Origin: Picocystis sp. L7
Lineage: Eukaryota > Chlorophyta > Picocystophyceae > Picocystales > Picocystaceae
Reading direction: 5' to 3'
DNA: 64,000 nucleotides
NCBI GenBank assembly: GCA_020975725.1
Contig: QXJR01000008.1
Span: forward strand, 744,001-808,000
Part shown: piece by piece, positions 9,186-19,096 of the stretch
Position numbering within the stretch: position 1 is the stretch's first letter
Layout of the letters: every line of letters starts with the position of its first letter
Notes under the pieces: generated by a model
What the model was told of the DNA's origin: nothing
Database searches by the model: none
Seen by the model: only the letters and a program-made list of their open reading frames with translations
Made by a program: the position numbers and the translations under genes

Positions 9186-10547
9186 ATGAGGGACGCCACG
9201 AACCTCAGGGGAAGAGGCTGTGGTCAGGTGGGGGAGGAAGAGGGAGGAAAGGCAGGCGTGTACAAGAGGAAAGGGAGGCGATGCGAAACGGGAGGGGTGG
9301 AGAAACCGTCCAAGACGAGAGGTTGGAACGAGGAAGAAAAAGAGAACTTGGGCGAAAATCGATCGGTCAAAGACGAAAACAAGACGACAGAGAACCAGGA
9401 AGATCCGAAGGCCCGCTGTCAGTGCACCGCGTCGACGTGGGACGATGTGCGAACGCCGTCACACACGACGTCGTTGGACCTCGGAACAGAAATAAGCAGA
9501 GAGCCGTCGCTGGTCTGCCACGAATCGGAGGTCGGACAATCGTCAAGCGATGATGAAAGGACGAGAGAAGAGGAGAGCCTGACATTTGGAATCCGACCGG
9601 GGAAACAACTGATCCATCTCAACGAGAAAATCACGCTCCTGAAGAAAAACCAATTGGAAGAAACCAAGGCTTACTGGGTGGGAGGAGGACAGCGAATCTG
9701 GGAGGGAAAGCACAATTATTCGCTCTACCTCGACGAACACAGCGTCAAGTTCAACCCTGCTACCAGGCAACAACTGGTGGAATACGTGCTGGCATGTGGG
9801 ACTCAGCTGCACCTGAATCCCACCACGTGCCACATGGCCTTGAGCTACTTGGATGCCTATCTTCGTTCGCGAGGAGTGGAGCGATTCTTGGGAAATTGGA
9901 CCACTCCACCCGCGGGGCTCATGATGAGTACCAGTGGTGGACTCCCGGCGAGTTGCCCTTGGAACCCAAACGAAGATGCCGAACCACCTTTGCCGGGCAA
10001 ATTGAAACGTCTGGCTACGACGGCCCTTTTCGTGGCATCGAAAGTTGTGGACAACACGCGTCTCAGTGCAGCAGATTTTGCGTCCATCACCGGCGATTCT
10101 ACTTGGTCTATACACGAGGTTTGCAAAGGGGAACGAGGGATCATGCGTGAGCTTGGCTACCGCTTGTACTTTCCCACAAGCACGGCCTTTGCCGGTGCCT
10201 ACGCGCAAGCTCTCCGATTGCACTCCTGGGAAGTTCGGATGACTTGCATGTACCTCCTTGACATCTCCCAGTTGACGATCCTTGTGCTGACGTACAAGCC
10301 TTCACTTCTGGCTGCAGCTGCCTTGCAGCTTTCGTTGTCTTTGGTTTCCAGGCCTTTCGACACAGAGAACGACCCTTCTTGGTCGAAGGTCGTGGGTTAC
10401 AGCGCGGATGTGCTGTCTCCCATCATGCACAAGCTCCGCGTTTGCTACGACGACTGCGTGCACCATCCTCACTTGTCCGTGAACGCGTTGAATAAGAAAG
10501 CGGTCGATCTCCTCCGCCGCGTGGGGGTGAACTCCTCCTTTGCTTGA
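9186..10547 (+). CDS. A/B-type cyclin-like protein
   Basis: Probable cell-cycle or transcriptional cyclin, 453 residues from the ATG at 9186. The N-terminal 170 residues are charged and probably disordered. A cyclin box starts near residue 183 (RQQLVEYVLACGTQLHL, then CHMALSYLDAYL, the MA..YLD.YL signature). An insertion separates this from KLKRLATTALFVASKVVD. The second half has ERGIMRELGYRLYFPTSTAF and YKPSLLAAAALQLSLSL, typical of the cyclin C-terminal fold. No destruction box is obvious. In-frame ATGs also occur at 9090 and 9153, but those starts would translate the 9-bp repeat, so 9186 is the conservative choice. The class is inferred; a cyclin-L/T-like role is not excluded. Confidence 0.8.
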   Translation: MRDATNLRGRGCGQVGEEEGGKAGVYKRKGRRCETGGVEKPSKTRGWNEEEKENLGENRSVKDENKTTENQEDPKARCQCTASTWDDVRTPSHTTSLDLGTEISREPSLVCHESEVGQSSSDDERTREEESLTFGIRPGKQLIHLNEKITLLKKNQLEETKAYWVGGGQRIWEGKHNYSLYLDEHSVKFNPATRQQLVEYVLACGTQLHLNPTTCHMALSYLDAYLRSRGVERFLGNWTTPPAGLMMSTSGGLPASCPWNPNEDAEPPLPGKLKRLATTALFVASKVVDNTRLSAADFASITGDSTWSIHEVCKGERGIMRELGYRLYFPTSTAFAGAYAQALRLHSWEVRMTCMYLLDISQLTILVLTYKPSLLAAAALQLSLSLVSRPFDTENDPSWSKVVGYSADVLSPIMHKLRVCYDDCVHHPHLSVNALNKKAVDLLRRVGVNSSFA

Positions 10548-10764
10548 ATCCTGACTCTTCCCCACCTTGGACTCCACCCTGCCATCGTCGTACATTGGAC
10601 CCCTTTCGCTCACGGAATCTCTCCGTCTCGAAAGGAATCCGATCCCTTTGTGTCTGCCCGTCTTCCCCTTTCGTCCCTAAGATTCCCAAGGACAGATCCG
10701 GAATCTACCCGGGCACGCAATCGGCACCGCTCGCAACACGGAGCACGTGCTCGAAACCACCAGA

Positions 10765-11457
10765 ATGCTGCTGCGCGGGAAAGCAGGTGCGGTCGTATCC
10801 ATGGCCAACAGACATGCCATGACGTCCTCCAGGAGAAAAGGATTCACGGAAAAGACGTTGCACCTGGTGCGACACGGCACCACGGAGATGAACGAATACC
10901 TGGTGGGAAAGGCGTGGGACGGAGTCGATTTCGTCGATCCCATGCTCTACGATACCAGGCTTTCGCGTTCAGGAATCGAACAGGCCAGAGGGCTACAGGA
11001 ATCCGTCATGCACTTGTTTCCGGAACCAGAGGTCATCGTGGCGTCACCGCTCACTCGAGCCATCCACACCGCCGACCTCGCGTTCGAGAAGGTCCAAGCA
11101 CCGCGAATCGTCAGCAAACTCGTCAGCGAGAGAATCTACCATGCAGCGGACATTGGGAGGAGCCCATGGGAGCTCAGGGAAGAATCACCACACTGGGAGT
11201 TCGTGGACCTCCACGAGGAGCACTGGTGGCATTACGAAGAGGAACACGGACCGCACGTCCCTTTCCTGGAACCCGAGCACATCTTTAACAGCAGGATGAA
11301 ACAGCTGCTGCAGTGGATCGGGACGCGGCCAGAGAGTAGCATGGTGCTGGTCAGTCACTGGGGGGTGCTTGCACACTTGACGGGCAAGGAATTCGACAAC
11401 TGCGAGATGATGACCGTGTCCTTGTCCACCCTGTACAAAAAGCACTCACTCCTGTAG
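10765..11457 (+). CDS. Histidine phosphatase superfamily (phosphoglycerate mutase-like) protein
   Basis: A 230-residue member of the phosphoglycerate mutase/phosphatase superfamily. The phospho-acceptor motif LHLVRHGTTEMNEY sits near residue 35, VASPLTRAIHTADLAF provides the conserved arginine region, and the second catalytic histidine is in MVLVSHWGVLAHL near the C-terminus. The substrate cannot be read from the sequence; plant relatives of this size are often annotated as phosphoglycerate mutase-like phosphatases. The frame is open upstream only through a GTG, so the first ATG at 10765 is taken. It lies 217 bp downstream of the cyclin on the same strand. A CTCGAAAGGA promoter-like element lies at 10628-10636. 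Confidence 0.85.
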   Translation: MLLRGKAGAVVSMANRHAMTSSRRKGFTEKTLHLVRHGTTEMNEYLVGKAWDGVDFVDPMLYDTRLSRSGIEQARGLQESVMHLFPEPEVIVASPLTRAIHTADLAFEKVQAPRIVSKLVSERIYHAADIGRSPWELREESPHWEFVDLHEEHWWHYEEEHGPHVPFLEPEHIFNSRMKQLLQWIGTRPESSMVLVSHWGVLAHLTGKEFDNCEMMTVSLSTLYKKHSLL

Positions 11458-11928
11458 AACTGACGCCAGGTCCAGGAGTCCAAAATGGCATCTATTCAAT
11501 CGAATTCATTCATTCTTGTTACTAGGCAAGACTTCCACTTCCACATCGTCAAGTGGGAACCCCAGTGCTGGGAACGAAGGCGGGCCACAGCGCGCGATGA
11601 ACGTGACCGCTTCCGTTCCACCATCCTTTCAACGTACTGCACGTTCGATCTGGTTGTATCCCCTGTTCAACCAGAAACACGATCACCCAAGACATGAATT
11701 AGCCTCCGCCGATCCCCGCAAGCATGATTCACTGCCGATTCAGCTGTTGCGGCTCGTTCGACTCGCCGAATTCTATTCGCTCGGGCTTGCACGCGTGCAC
11801 CACCGACGTTCGTCGATTCCCTCACTTGTATAGTTATAAAACATAAAATGCCTCTAAGCTTTCCCGTATAAACCGTGATACGCCGATTTGGAACCAGGCA
11901 GTGTGCCAATCGATTGGAAGGTTTGACC
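11458..11928. other. Spacer between phosphatase gene and tRNA
   Basis: Holds the 3' UTR of the phosphatase gene and the 5' flank of the tRNA, which includes an A-rich TATAGTTATAAAACATAAAA stretch near 11830-11848 that could be a TATA-like signal for RNA polymerase III. I see nothing else. Confidence 0.4.
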
Positions 11929-12001
11929 GGGGGCGTAGCGCAGTGGATAGCGCGTCGGACTTCGGATCCGAAGGTCAAGGGTTCGATCCCCTTCGTCCTC
12001 G
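11929..12001 (+). tRNA. tRNA-Arg (anticodon TCG)
   Basis: A 73-nt intronless cloverleaf. The acceptor stem GGGGGCG pairs with CGTCCTC using two G-T pairs. The D arm is GCGC/GCGC. The anticodon stem TCGGA/TCCGA encloses loop CTTCGGA with anticodon TCG, reading CGA codons. The T arm AAGGG-TTCGATC-CCCTT provides the B box. The discriminator is G and CCA is not encoded, as expected for a nuclear gene. A run of four T at 12006-12009 is the polymerase III terminator. Confidence 0.95.
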
Positions 12002-12005
12002 TCTG

Positions 12006-12009
12006 TTTT
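12006..12009 (+). terminator. RNA polymerase III terminator after tRNA-Arg
   Basis: A TTTT run five bases past the tRNA 3' end. Confidence 0.8.
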
Positions 12010-12964
12010 GCAGATTGCCTGGAACGCGAGGAAAGAAACGCGAGCGACGAGGGTGATAGCTTGGGACGTGTGATGAGTGATTTTTTCGTTGATCCAGTGC
12101 GCTCGCACGTCGACAAATGCCTCGGTCGTTTCCCTGAAGCATGTGGACTCGCCCGTTGGTTCTTTCTGACACGGATGTCGTAGGCGATGGTTCGACCACC
12201 CTTCCATTGGATACCAACGACAGCGATCGCCCTTTCGGCAGGGAGTTGCTGAGGCACTGGATGTTGCAAGACTGGAACGGCAACCAACCGATTTCGATTT
12301 TGTTATATTGGATTGTGTCGTGATTGGGAAAGTTCATCGCACCCAACTATTCGTTGGACATGCAAGCTGGAGAAGAAACTCCCTGCATCGCATCTGCTGT
12401 GCTAATGCCGGGCGTAGCAACTTCAATCCACGATAGATCCCCTTTACGTGACTTTTTTGCGTCATCCTGTACGCCAAACCTGGAAAGGAAGTTGCTCGAG
12501 AACCTTGTGCATAGCACCGAGCAAGAGTCTTCATCATTGAACAAGATCAGCAAAATCTATGCCTTGCTGCCCCTTGTCCTGCTATGAGCATACTTTCCGC
12601 TCTTTCCATAACCCAAGCAAGAAATCTGCCAGAGATTTGTCGCTTGTCCGGGGTGGTAGAAGGTCTCGCAGAACCGCAGCGTGGATCTACAGCATCTCTC
12701 CTACAAATTTGCGCCGTGCGTGTGTATCGATCTTCAACGAAGCACCATCACAAATCCTAACAACAGAAATGACGTACCCAATGATCCTGTACATGGCTCC
12801 AGACACCTATCTTCTGGAGTATGCCACCTCCCTTGCAATAGCTTCTTGCAACCTGGGGTGTCTGTCAGCAAGATAGCACGGAAAGGCTTGAGGTTTTTTC
12901 TTCGCGCTGAAGTCTGCTGCTGCACAATGCTTCAAAATTTTTCTCCCAAATGTACGCAAATTGT
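12010..12964. other. Spacer between tRNA-Arg and TTC27 3' end
   Basis: About 950 bases of moderately AT-rich DNA. The right side should be the 3' UTR of TTC27. No open frame above about 125 codons, no domain, no second tRNA. Confidence 0.4.
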
Positions 12965-15511
12965 TCAGGAAGCCTCCATTGAAAGCACTTGGTCGTAGAC
13001 TTCCTGCAATTTCTGATATTCTGGGGTGTCAGAGTATTCTTCAGCAGCAACTTTGAGCAGAGATCTGAGGTGCAGACGTGCTGCAGAAAGGTCCCCTCTC
13101 TTGCCGATTCCAGACTCAACACCTTTGATGTAACTCCTACATAAATCCAAAGAAGCCTGGGCCAGCGCTTGGAAATCTTCCTCTCTCGCGGTCCAATTGC
13201 TTGACTGTAGACCCCTTATGTACTTCACTAGGCAGTCCCGTGAGGCTTCTGTGTTGCCGCGTATTTCATGGTACTTTGCATAGAATCTCCATAAAGAAAT
13301 GCCTCCACTTCCTTTCTCAGCTGCTGTTTGAAATATATTTCCCAACCCATCCAACAACTTTTCCCTTTCCGATATTGCAATTCTGCTAGTTCCTTCCACC
13401 TTTCCTTGGAGGATTTCAAGGAGTTTATCTATTGAATCGGCTGGAAAGACTTGTCCATCTGTCAGCTCAAGCAACTGATAAGTGGCCGAGACAACTTGCA
13501 TCCAATGACCAAGTTGGGCCGCTACCTGGACATAGTTGGACCAGGTCTGCCAGTTTCTTCGTTTCTGCTTCAGTGCCTCTGTCAACGCAACAAAAGCCTC
13601 CTTGTATTTTTTCTTTCTCACGTTCAAGGCTGCTACGTTATTCCATGCCTCACCCTGCTCGGGGTCCAGCTGTGTGCAACGAGAGAATGCTAAAAGTGCT
13701 TTGTCATCACACCCCATTTTGAGATACGCATATCCAAGTGAAAACCAATCGTCCGACACAATCGGGTTCAACTTCAAAGCGTTCTCAAAGTGCTCAGCTG
13801 CTTCCTCAAAATGGCCATTCTTCAAGCTGACATGGGCAAGAGAGCGTTGGGAACGAACACTCCTGCCTTTTGACCTCTCCCAGGCAATGTGATAGAACTT
13901 AAGATCCAAGGTGACATCACCAAGTGCACACCAAAGCTGCGGGTTGTCTGGTTCCTCTTCCAGCCGTTTTTGTATGAGTGCTTCGCATTGGGCTTTCTTC
14001 TCAAGTAGTAAGTAGCATGTTATTAGGCTGTTCCAGAGTTCCAGAGATTCGAATATCTTCATGGCGTCGTGCATAAGCCCGGACGCCACGTAAGCTTCAG
14101 CCAAATCTTTCTGAACGTGAAGCAACAGGGGGAGAGACAGACAAAACGAGTAGCGCATTCGAGCTTCGGGTCTAATATTCTTTGTCCTCAACGTTTCATC
14201 CAACTGACCAAGACGAGTCAGGGCTCTCTCACGGGTGCGACCTCTACTGCTCTCGTGCCTGGCCCTTTGCAGTTCACACACCACACGGATGGCTAGCTTC
14301 GAAGGCTTTTGGGAATCCACAGCATCAAGATACGGGGATATTTCCCAGTCTTGGAGTTCGTCTTTTGCCATCTTGCTTTTGATAAAAAGTCCACGCTCTA
14401 AGAGGACCACTTGCTCTAGAGAGGCAAGTTTTGCTGCCGGGACCTCTGCGTCAAATTGGGGGACTTTGTACACATTGCAATCTTCATCTACGGTATCAGT
14501 CCCAGAGAAGGTGAAAGACTGCTCATCTTCACTAGTACTCAAGGCGTCCTCATCTGCAACATGCTGCAACATCCGCTGGGTTGAAACAACCAGCTGTGCC
14601 TTGGATTCCTCTTGGTGGAGCGTCCGCCTACCCATCATGCCTGTCACATCGATCTGTAAGCCCAAGTCTCTTGTAGTTTCTTCCAGGCATGCATCAGCAG
14701 CAGATATCATTCCATAAAACTTGTGAGCCTGAAAGAGTTCAAGCTGTGCAGCCACAGCCAGACCATCGATGCGCACGCTATGGTTCTCGTTGGACGTACG
14801 GACAAGCCACTCACGTGTTTGCTGAAGGCTTGAAAAAATTGCCTTTCTGTACGAAGCTGCTCCTCGGTTGAGTACTTTTTGACCCCAGAAGAGGCAGCGA
14901 GCCGCCCACCAGTTGGTGCTTGGCAGTCCAAGGCCTTTTCGGGGGCAGAATTCCCAAGCATCTTCCCCATCTTTTTCCGAGCGAGGAGCCAGCAGCACCT
15001 GTGCCAACAGGAGGTATTGCAATGCCTCGATTTTTCCCACCATTTCTTCCCCATCCACGCACATTTGTTCCCTCAGCCACTTCTTGTCGTGATTCCTTTC
15101 CTCTTCTGTGATTCTCAGTCTCACTCCGGAGAGTTCGCAGACGTATTCCGGCAGTGTGCTTCCCACTGTCGGTCCGGTGACGTTGGTTTGCACAAACAAG
15201 TAGAGGGCAGCGACGGCCAGTGCCAGCACCTTCATTTTGGCATCTCCGACGCTTGTTCCATCCATTCCTTCCCCGATCATCCGCTCGACACGATCCTCCA
15301 CGTGTTGGAAGAATTGCTCGAGCGATCCTCCCGGCGGCGCAAGGAGCACTTCCACTGCGCGATTTCGCATGGCATCCGCGTACTCTCCACGTTCGATGGA
15401 CCGGATCATGGCGTCCACTCCCTCCTCTTGTTCTGGATCGCATCTTGTCGATCCTCTTTTCTTGGAGAGCGACGTCTGCAGCAGTCTCGCTTCCCTTTCA
15501 TCCTTCCACAT
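12965..15511 (-). CDS. TTC27: Tetratricopeptide repeat protein 27 homologue
   Basis: An 848-residue, single-exon TPR protein of the TTC27 (yeast Emw1) family, a conserved eukaryotic factor with poorly defined roles in trafficking and assembly of large complexes. The N-terminal half is helical and divergent. The C-terminal half has the TPR block most typical of the family: QRSLAHVSLKNGHFEEAAEH, NPIVSDDWFSLGYAYLKMG, CTQLDPEQGEAWNNVAAL, KEAFVALTEALKQKRRNWQT and WSNYVQVAAQLGHWMQ. The length agrees with animal and plant members (about 840-900). The frame extends upstream only to a GTG, so the first ATG, at 15511, is used. It is divergent from the TMEM209-like gene across 1.35 kb. Confidence 0.9.
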   Translation of the reverse strand: MWKDEREARLLQTSLSKKRGSTRCDPEQEEGVDAMIRSIERGEYADAMRNRAVEVLLAPPGGSLEQFFQHVEDRVERMIGEGMDGTSVGDAKMKVLALAVAALYLFVQTNVTGPTVGSTLPEYVCELSGVRLRITEEERNHDKKWLREQMCVDGEEMVGKIEALQYLLLAQVLLAPRSEKDGEDAWEFCPRKGLGLPSTNWWAARCLFWGQKVLNRGAASYRKAIFSSLQQTREWLVRTSNENHSVRIDGLAVAAQLELFQAHKFYGMISAADACLEETTRDLGLQIDVTGMMGRRTLHQEESKAQLVVSTQRMLQHVADEDALSTSEDEQSFTFSGTDTVDEDCNVYKVPQFDAEVPAAKLASLEQVVLLERGLFIKSKMAKDELQDWEISPYLDAVDSQKPSKLAIRVVCELQRARHESSRGRTRERALTRLGQLDETLRTKNIRPEARMRYSFCLSLPLLLHVQKDLAEAYVASGLMHDAMKIFESLELWNSLITCYLLLEKKAQCEALIQKRLEEEPDNPQLWCALGDVTLDLKFYHIAWERSKGRSVRSQRSLAHVSLKNGHFEEAAEHFENALKLNPIVSDDWFSLGYAYLKMGCDDKALLAFSRCTQLDPEQGEAWNNVAALNVRKKKYKEAFVALTEALKQKRRNWQTWSNYVQVAAQLGHWMQVVSATYQLLELTDGQVFPADSIDKLLEILQGKVEGTSRIAISEREKLLDGLGNIFQTAAEKGSGGISLWRFYAKYHEIRGNTEASRDCLVKYIRGLQSSNWTAREEDFQALAQASLDLCRSYIKGVESGIGKRGDLSAARLHLRSLLKVAAEEYSDTPEYQKLQEVYDQVLSMEAS

Positions 15512-16866
15512 GCTCCTCCTTCCCACCTGCGCCGCTCCTGGCGCCTCCCAGGCCGCGTTGTCGGATGCCTAGCGCCTCGGCCTTCGATGCAGGACGTCCC
15601 ACCGTTCGCGAATTCCTTCGCAGGACCTCGAACGAGGATGCAAAAGAAGCGCACCTTCACGTGATGCTTGTCGAAATGGTCGTTGGACCCACGTCGGTCG
15701 ACGAGAGGATTCCCCACCACTCGAAACCGAAGGGTTCACTCTCTTGCACATGCAGCCAACGGGGGAGATCGAAACGCAATAAACGGAAGAGCACAAGGTC
15801 ATGGCCGGAAGGGAACGGAAGCAACCGACAATTCGATGAAGGTGGCTCACGCGATACGATGCCTTTCGAGGGGAATGGGAATCCGTGCATGCGCCCGAAC
15901 GGCAAACGTAGGGGTATGCGGCGCATTCGATCGGAGTTTCTCACGCATTTGCCCAAGTTCGTGGGGTACGTTGACAGATGGCGTTTAGAAGCGAAGACGG
16001 ACGGAGCACACCAACATTGCCCAGACAAAACGGCATGCCCATTGATTAGAAGAGATGGGCCCTGACTCCCTCCTTTCTACATACCGCTTGGCAAAAGCCG
16101 AGGATTCATCGCGGCCGTGCGCGTCAATGCCAAACAAGCAACATTGATCCGTGGAGACGACCGAGTGAAATGTTCGACCCGCTCGCGGCAAGGTGCAATA
16201 TCAATCATCGACAAGAAGCACCAAAATTTGGTTCCCGTATCTCCGGGAAGGTAGCATGTTTCAAGGGAATCCAACCAACATACGAATGGTCGATCGCAAT
16301 CAAAGACACACAACACGACCGGCCTATCCTCGAACGCCAAAGCGGAGGGTCCATCCGCTCAATTTCTTCACTCGTGTGGGCCCCACGTCGACGTTGTTCA
16401 TGGTTGGACATTCTCTTGGGAAGTTCGTGTTGCATCGCTTGGCATTTGCGTTTTGCAGTCAAGGCAAAAGGATGCTTCTGGTTTCCCATCCAGCGACTGT
16501 GGGGTGGGCTTTTCCATCACGCCCTCGGGCATCGTCGGACGGCTACGTTTTCACGACCGCCTCGATCTCCTTCGTTGGGCGGCAATCCATTTGGCTTGGA
16601 TTTGTCCTTTCCCACTCCTCTTTGGGATTGGACGCGACGTTTGCAACGGCCCGCCTTCGTCTACCCGGGGGTCGGAAGCAGGAGAACAACAGAACCAAGG
16701 ACTCGTGGATGAACCTCTTTTCCACATCTGCATTCCATCCCTTTCTTGCCATTAGGATTTGGGGGAGGGGGGGAGCATTGTGTCCATCGCCATCGTCGGC
16801 CATTCCTTCCACAACCACGTGCATCGCGACACCAGGCGTCGGCGCGTGGTGATGCGAACCGCGTCG
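15512..16866. promoter_or_regulatory. Divergent spacer TTC27 / TMEM209-like
   Basis: About 1.35 kb without a supportable gene. Open frames on both strands overlap and contain no domain. It must contain both promoters; I see no clear TATA box or repeat. Confidence 0.4.
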
Positions 16867-19062
16867 ATGGCGAACGCACCGCGATGGAACCAGCTCCCAG
16901 AGCACGCGTGGCAGCGTCCCAACGCACCTGCGTCGCTGGTGGCGCGCCAGGTGGTGCCCACGCTGCTCCTGGCCGCGGCATGGACGTGGACCTGGCGCGC
17001 GAAGACGTGTGTCGCGAGGCGTCCAGCGATGGCCCACGTGCGCCAGAAAGGAAGGAAAAGCGTGGCTGACGATGTGGATACATGCAGGGAAGGACTGGTC
17101 GGTGCGGCAATGGCGTCTTTGGCCGGCTGCGATGTGGAGCGTGCGGCCATCTTGGGACGTTGGAGCGCAAGGATCGCGTCGGTGGCGATGGCGGCGGCCG
17201 TCGCACGAGCAGTGCACGTGCTCGTGCTGGAATTGGGGAGCCTGTGGAGGTCCAGGATGCAGAGGTGCGTTCGGAAAGGAACGGCGTGAGTAGAGAACGA
17301 AGAGTTCCGAACTGACCCCAAGGCGCACATGGAGGACAGGTCTGGACTCACAGAAGCAGGTAGGAAGCTACTTGGGATTCCTGGAATCGAAAAACAGGTG
17401 GACAAAGGCTTCCCACAAAACGCCAAGGCGATGGAAGGAGAGAAGAAGACGTCCGTGATGGGTAACACAGTCCCCACCAAACCAGCCACGAAGACCAACA
17501 CAGGAGTGGAAGGCCTGCGTTGGAAAAGCTCCGGACCGGCAACCAGCACCCGAGAAAGGTACAGTCCTGTAGGAAGCCCTTACCTGGCTTCCAATGAAAA
17601 GATATCAAGCCCGGGGCAGCTCAAAGGTTACTTGCGGAGGCTAGAGAAAGAATTTGACGGGGAGGCTTGGCAACCGAGGGAAGACCTGTTCGGTTCTCCC
17701 CTCTCAAGGGGAGCGGGACAGCTGGGCATGGCCATGCAGCCACCGTTGACATCTTACACGCCACGCTTCTCATTCGAACAAGGCATGCAATCCCCGGAAG
17801 ATCGTCAGGCCGAACCAGGGTTGCATCCCCCAACGGCTTACGAGTCCCATGCGCAGACATCGTACGCACAAAGGTCATCCTGGAATGCTCGCCACCAGCA
17901 CGCAAGTCCTGATACTGTCTACAGATCCTCGCCCGGTATCTTGGGCATATCTTCCCCCATTCCTGCAGATGCGCTCAGTGTACAGTCTCCCACTGGTAAG
18001 GTTGACCTCATCCTGTCGAAGCTTGGAACCAACTACCTGGAGATGAACGCCAGTGCGGACCGGTTGAGGGAGTGGTTTTCTTCCAAGCTGCTCAAGCCAT
18101 TGCACGAATTGTCAACCATGGCTCACAGTAAGGTAGCCACGGAAGCTGGTAAGCTTGGTTTCGAAGAACTCATGCAGCTGCCAGCTTTAGGTAAAGAAGA
18201 GAACATGTACCGAAGCAGTGCTTCCAATCCGGGTATGGAGGACATGGTTCTAGAGCAATGTAAAGTGCAGCTGGAAGGTGCATGGAAGGAGCTTGAGCAA
18301 AAGACTACGAACAGCTCCCCTTATGGGCTGGCTGGCTGGGGAGGGACGGGGAGTTCGCAGCAAAATCAGCAACAAGAACTGGAGATCCAGAAGTACGCAG
18401 TAGCTTCGTGCCTTCGGGAGTTGATCAATTATCAAAAGTTGAGGGTCATTTTGAGAGGGCAGTACTATCCTGGCTTCATGCCTCAATTGCCAGTGGACTA
18501 CACAGCCGCCAGGATCAGTGTTCTGGCTAGAGGTACATGCTGCGAATCATTTGAATGGGACAGGGGAGGTGATTGGTGTGGCTACCCGTGGAACGCCGAG
18601 CTTTTGCCAACAGACTCCCACCTACTTTTCTACCTTTTTGCTGTCTTTCTTGATGCTCCAGAGTGGAACTTCCATGCCCAACCACAGAAGAGCCCTGTAG
18701 GCCCCAGTGGGCCCCTTTTCATTGGCGAGTTGCCAGCGCGGTGTCCTAGCAAGTTTGTAGCGATACTCTCTGGTATGCAACGGATGCTGCCAGAGCGATC
18801 TTCCTCCACGGCAGGTGGGCTTGTCCTGGCAGGCTCCAGGCTCCTTCCTCCCCATTTTACGCTTGGGCTCGGAGCGGAAGTGGGTGAACTCAAGTTGGGC
18901 GGGCATAATGGGGTGTTTATGGCCATGTCGATTCTCCTCTATGAGATTGACCGATTCGAAGAGTCTCTATTGGGAAGCCTACCTCTTGTTTCTTCTCTTG
19001 GGCTAGGTAGGGTGCTCAATGAAGGTTTTACTTCCCGCTACATTCACGAGAGGTACGATTGA
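16867..19062 (+). CDS. TMEM209-like nuclear envelope protein (cytochrome B561 N-terminal family), two exons
   Basis: Predicted 713-residue membrane protein encoded by exons 16867-17285 and 17340-19062. Exon 1 supplies two hydrophobic segments (about residues 24-42, VARQVVPTLLLAAAWTW, and 101-123). Exon 2 has a long Ser/Pro-rich linker, then the conserved C-terminal domain: CLRELINYQKLRVIL, FLDAPEWNF, GELPARCPSKFVAIL, GSRLLPPHFTLGLG and FMAMSILLYEIDRFEESLLG. This arrangement, two N-terminal helices plus a distal globular domain, matches plant and animal TMEM209, reported to associate with nuclear pore components. The exons join as GC|GTGAGT...CTGAC...GGACAG|G in phase. Starting instead at the ATG at 17329 would lose both membrane helices. 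Confidence 0.8.
17286..17339 (+). other. Intron of 54 nt in the TMEM209-like gene
   Basis: The donor GTGAGT is at 17286-17291, a CTGAC branch-site match at 17312-17316 and the acceptor ACAG at 17336-17339. Splicing restores the frame across a TGA (17287-17289) and joins the membrane-helix exon to the conserved domain. Confidence 0.75.
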
Positions 19063-19096
19063 ATAACAAACATGCTTTATCAGGCAGGCATCACAC

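Noticed and set aside
10747-10764. GTG start for the histidine phosphatase protein
   Set aside because: Nuclear genes normally start at ATG; the first ATG, at 10765, still leaves a full domain.
16543-17549. Minus-strand frames of 180-265 codons opposite the TMEM209-like 5' region
   Set aside because: They mirror exon 1 of the plus-strand gene, and their low-complexity Ser/Ala/Thr composition contains no domain.
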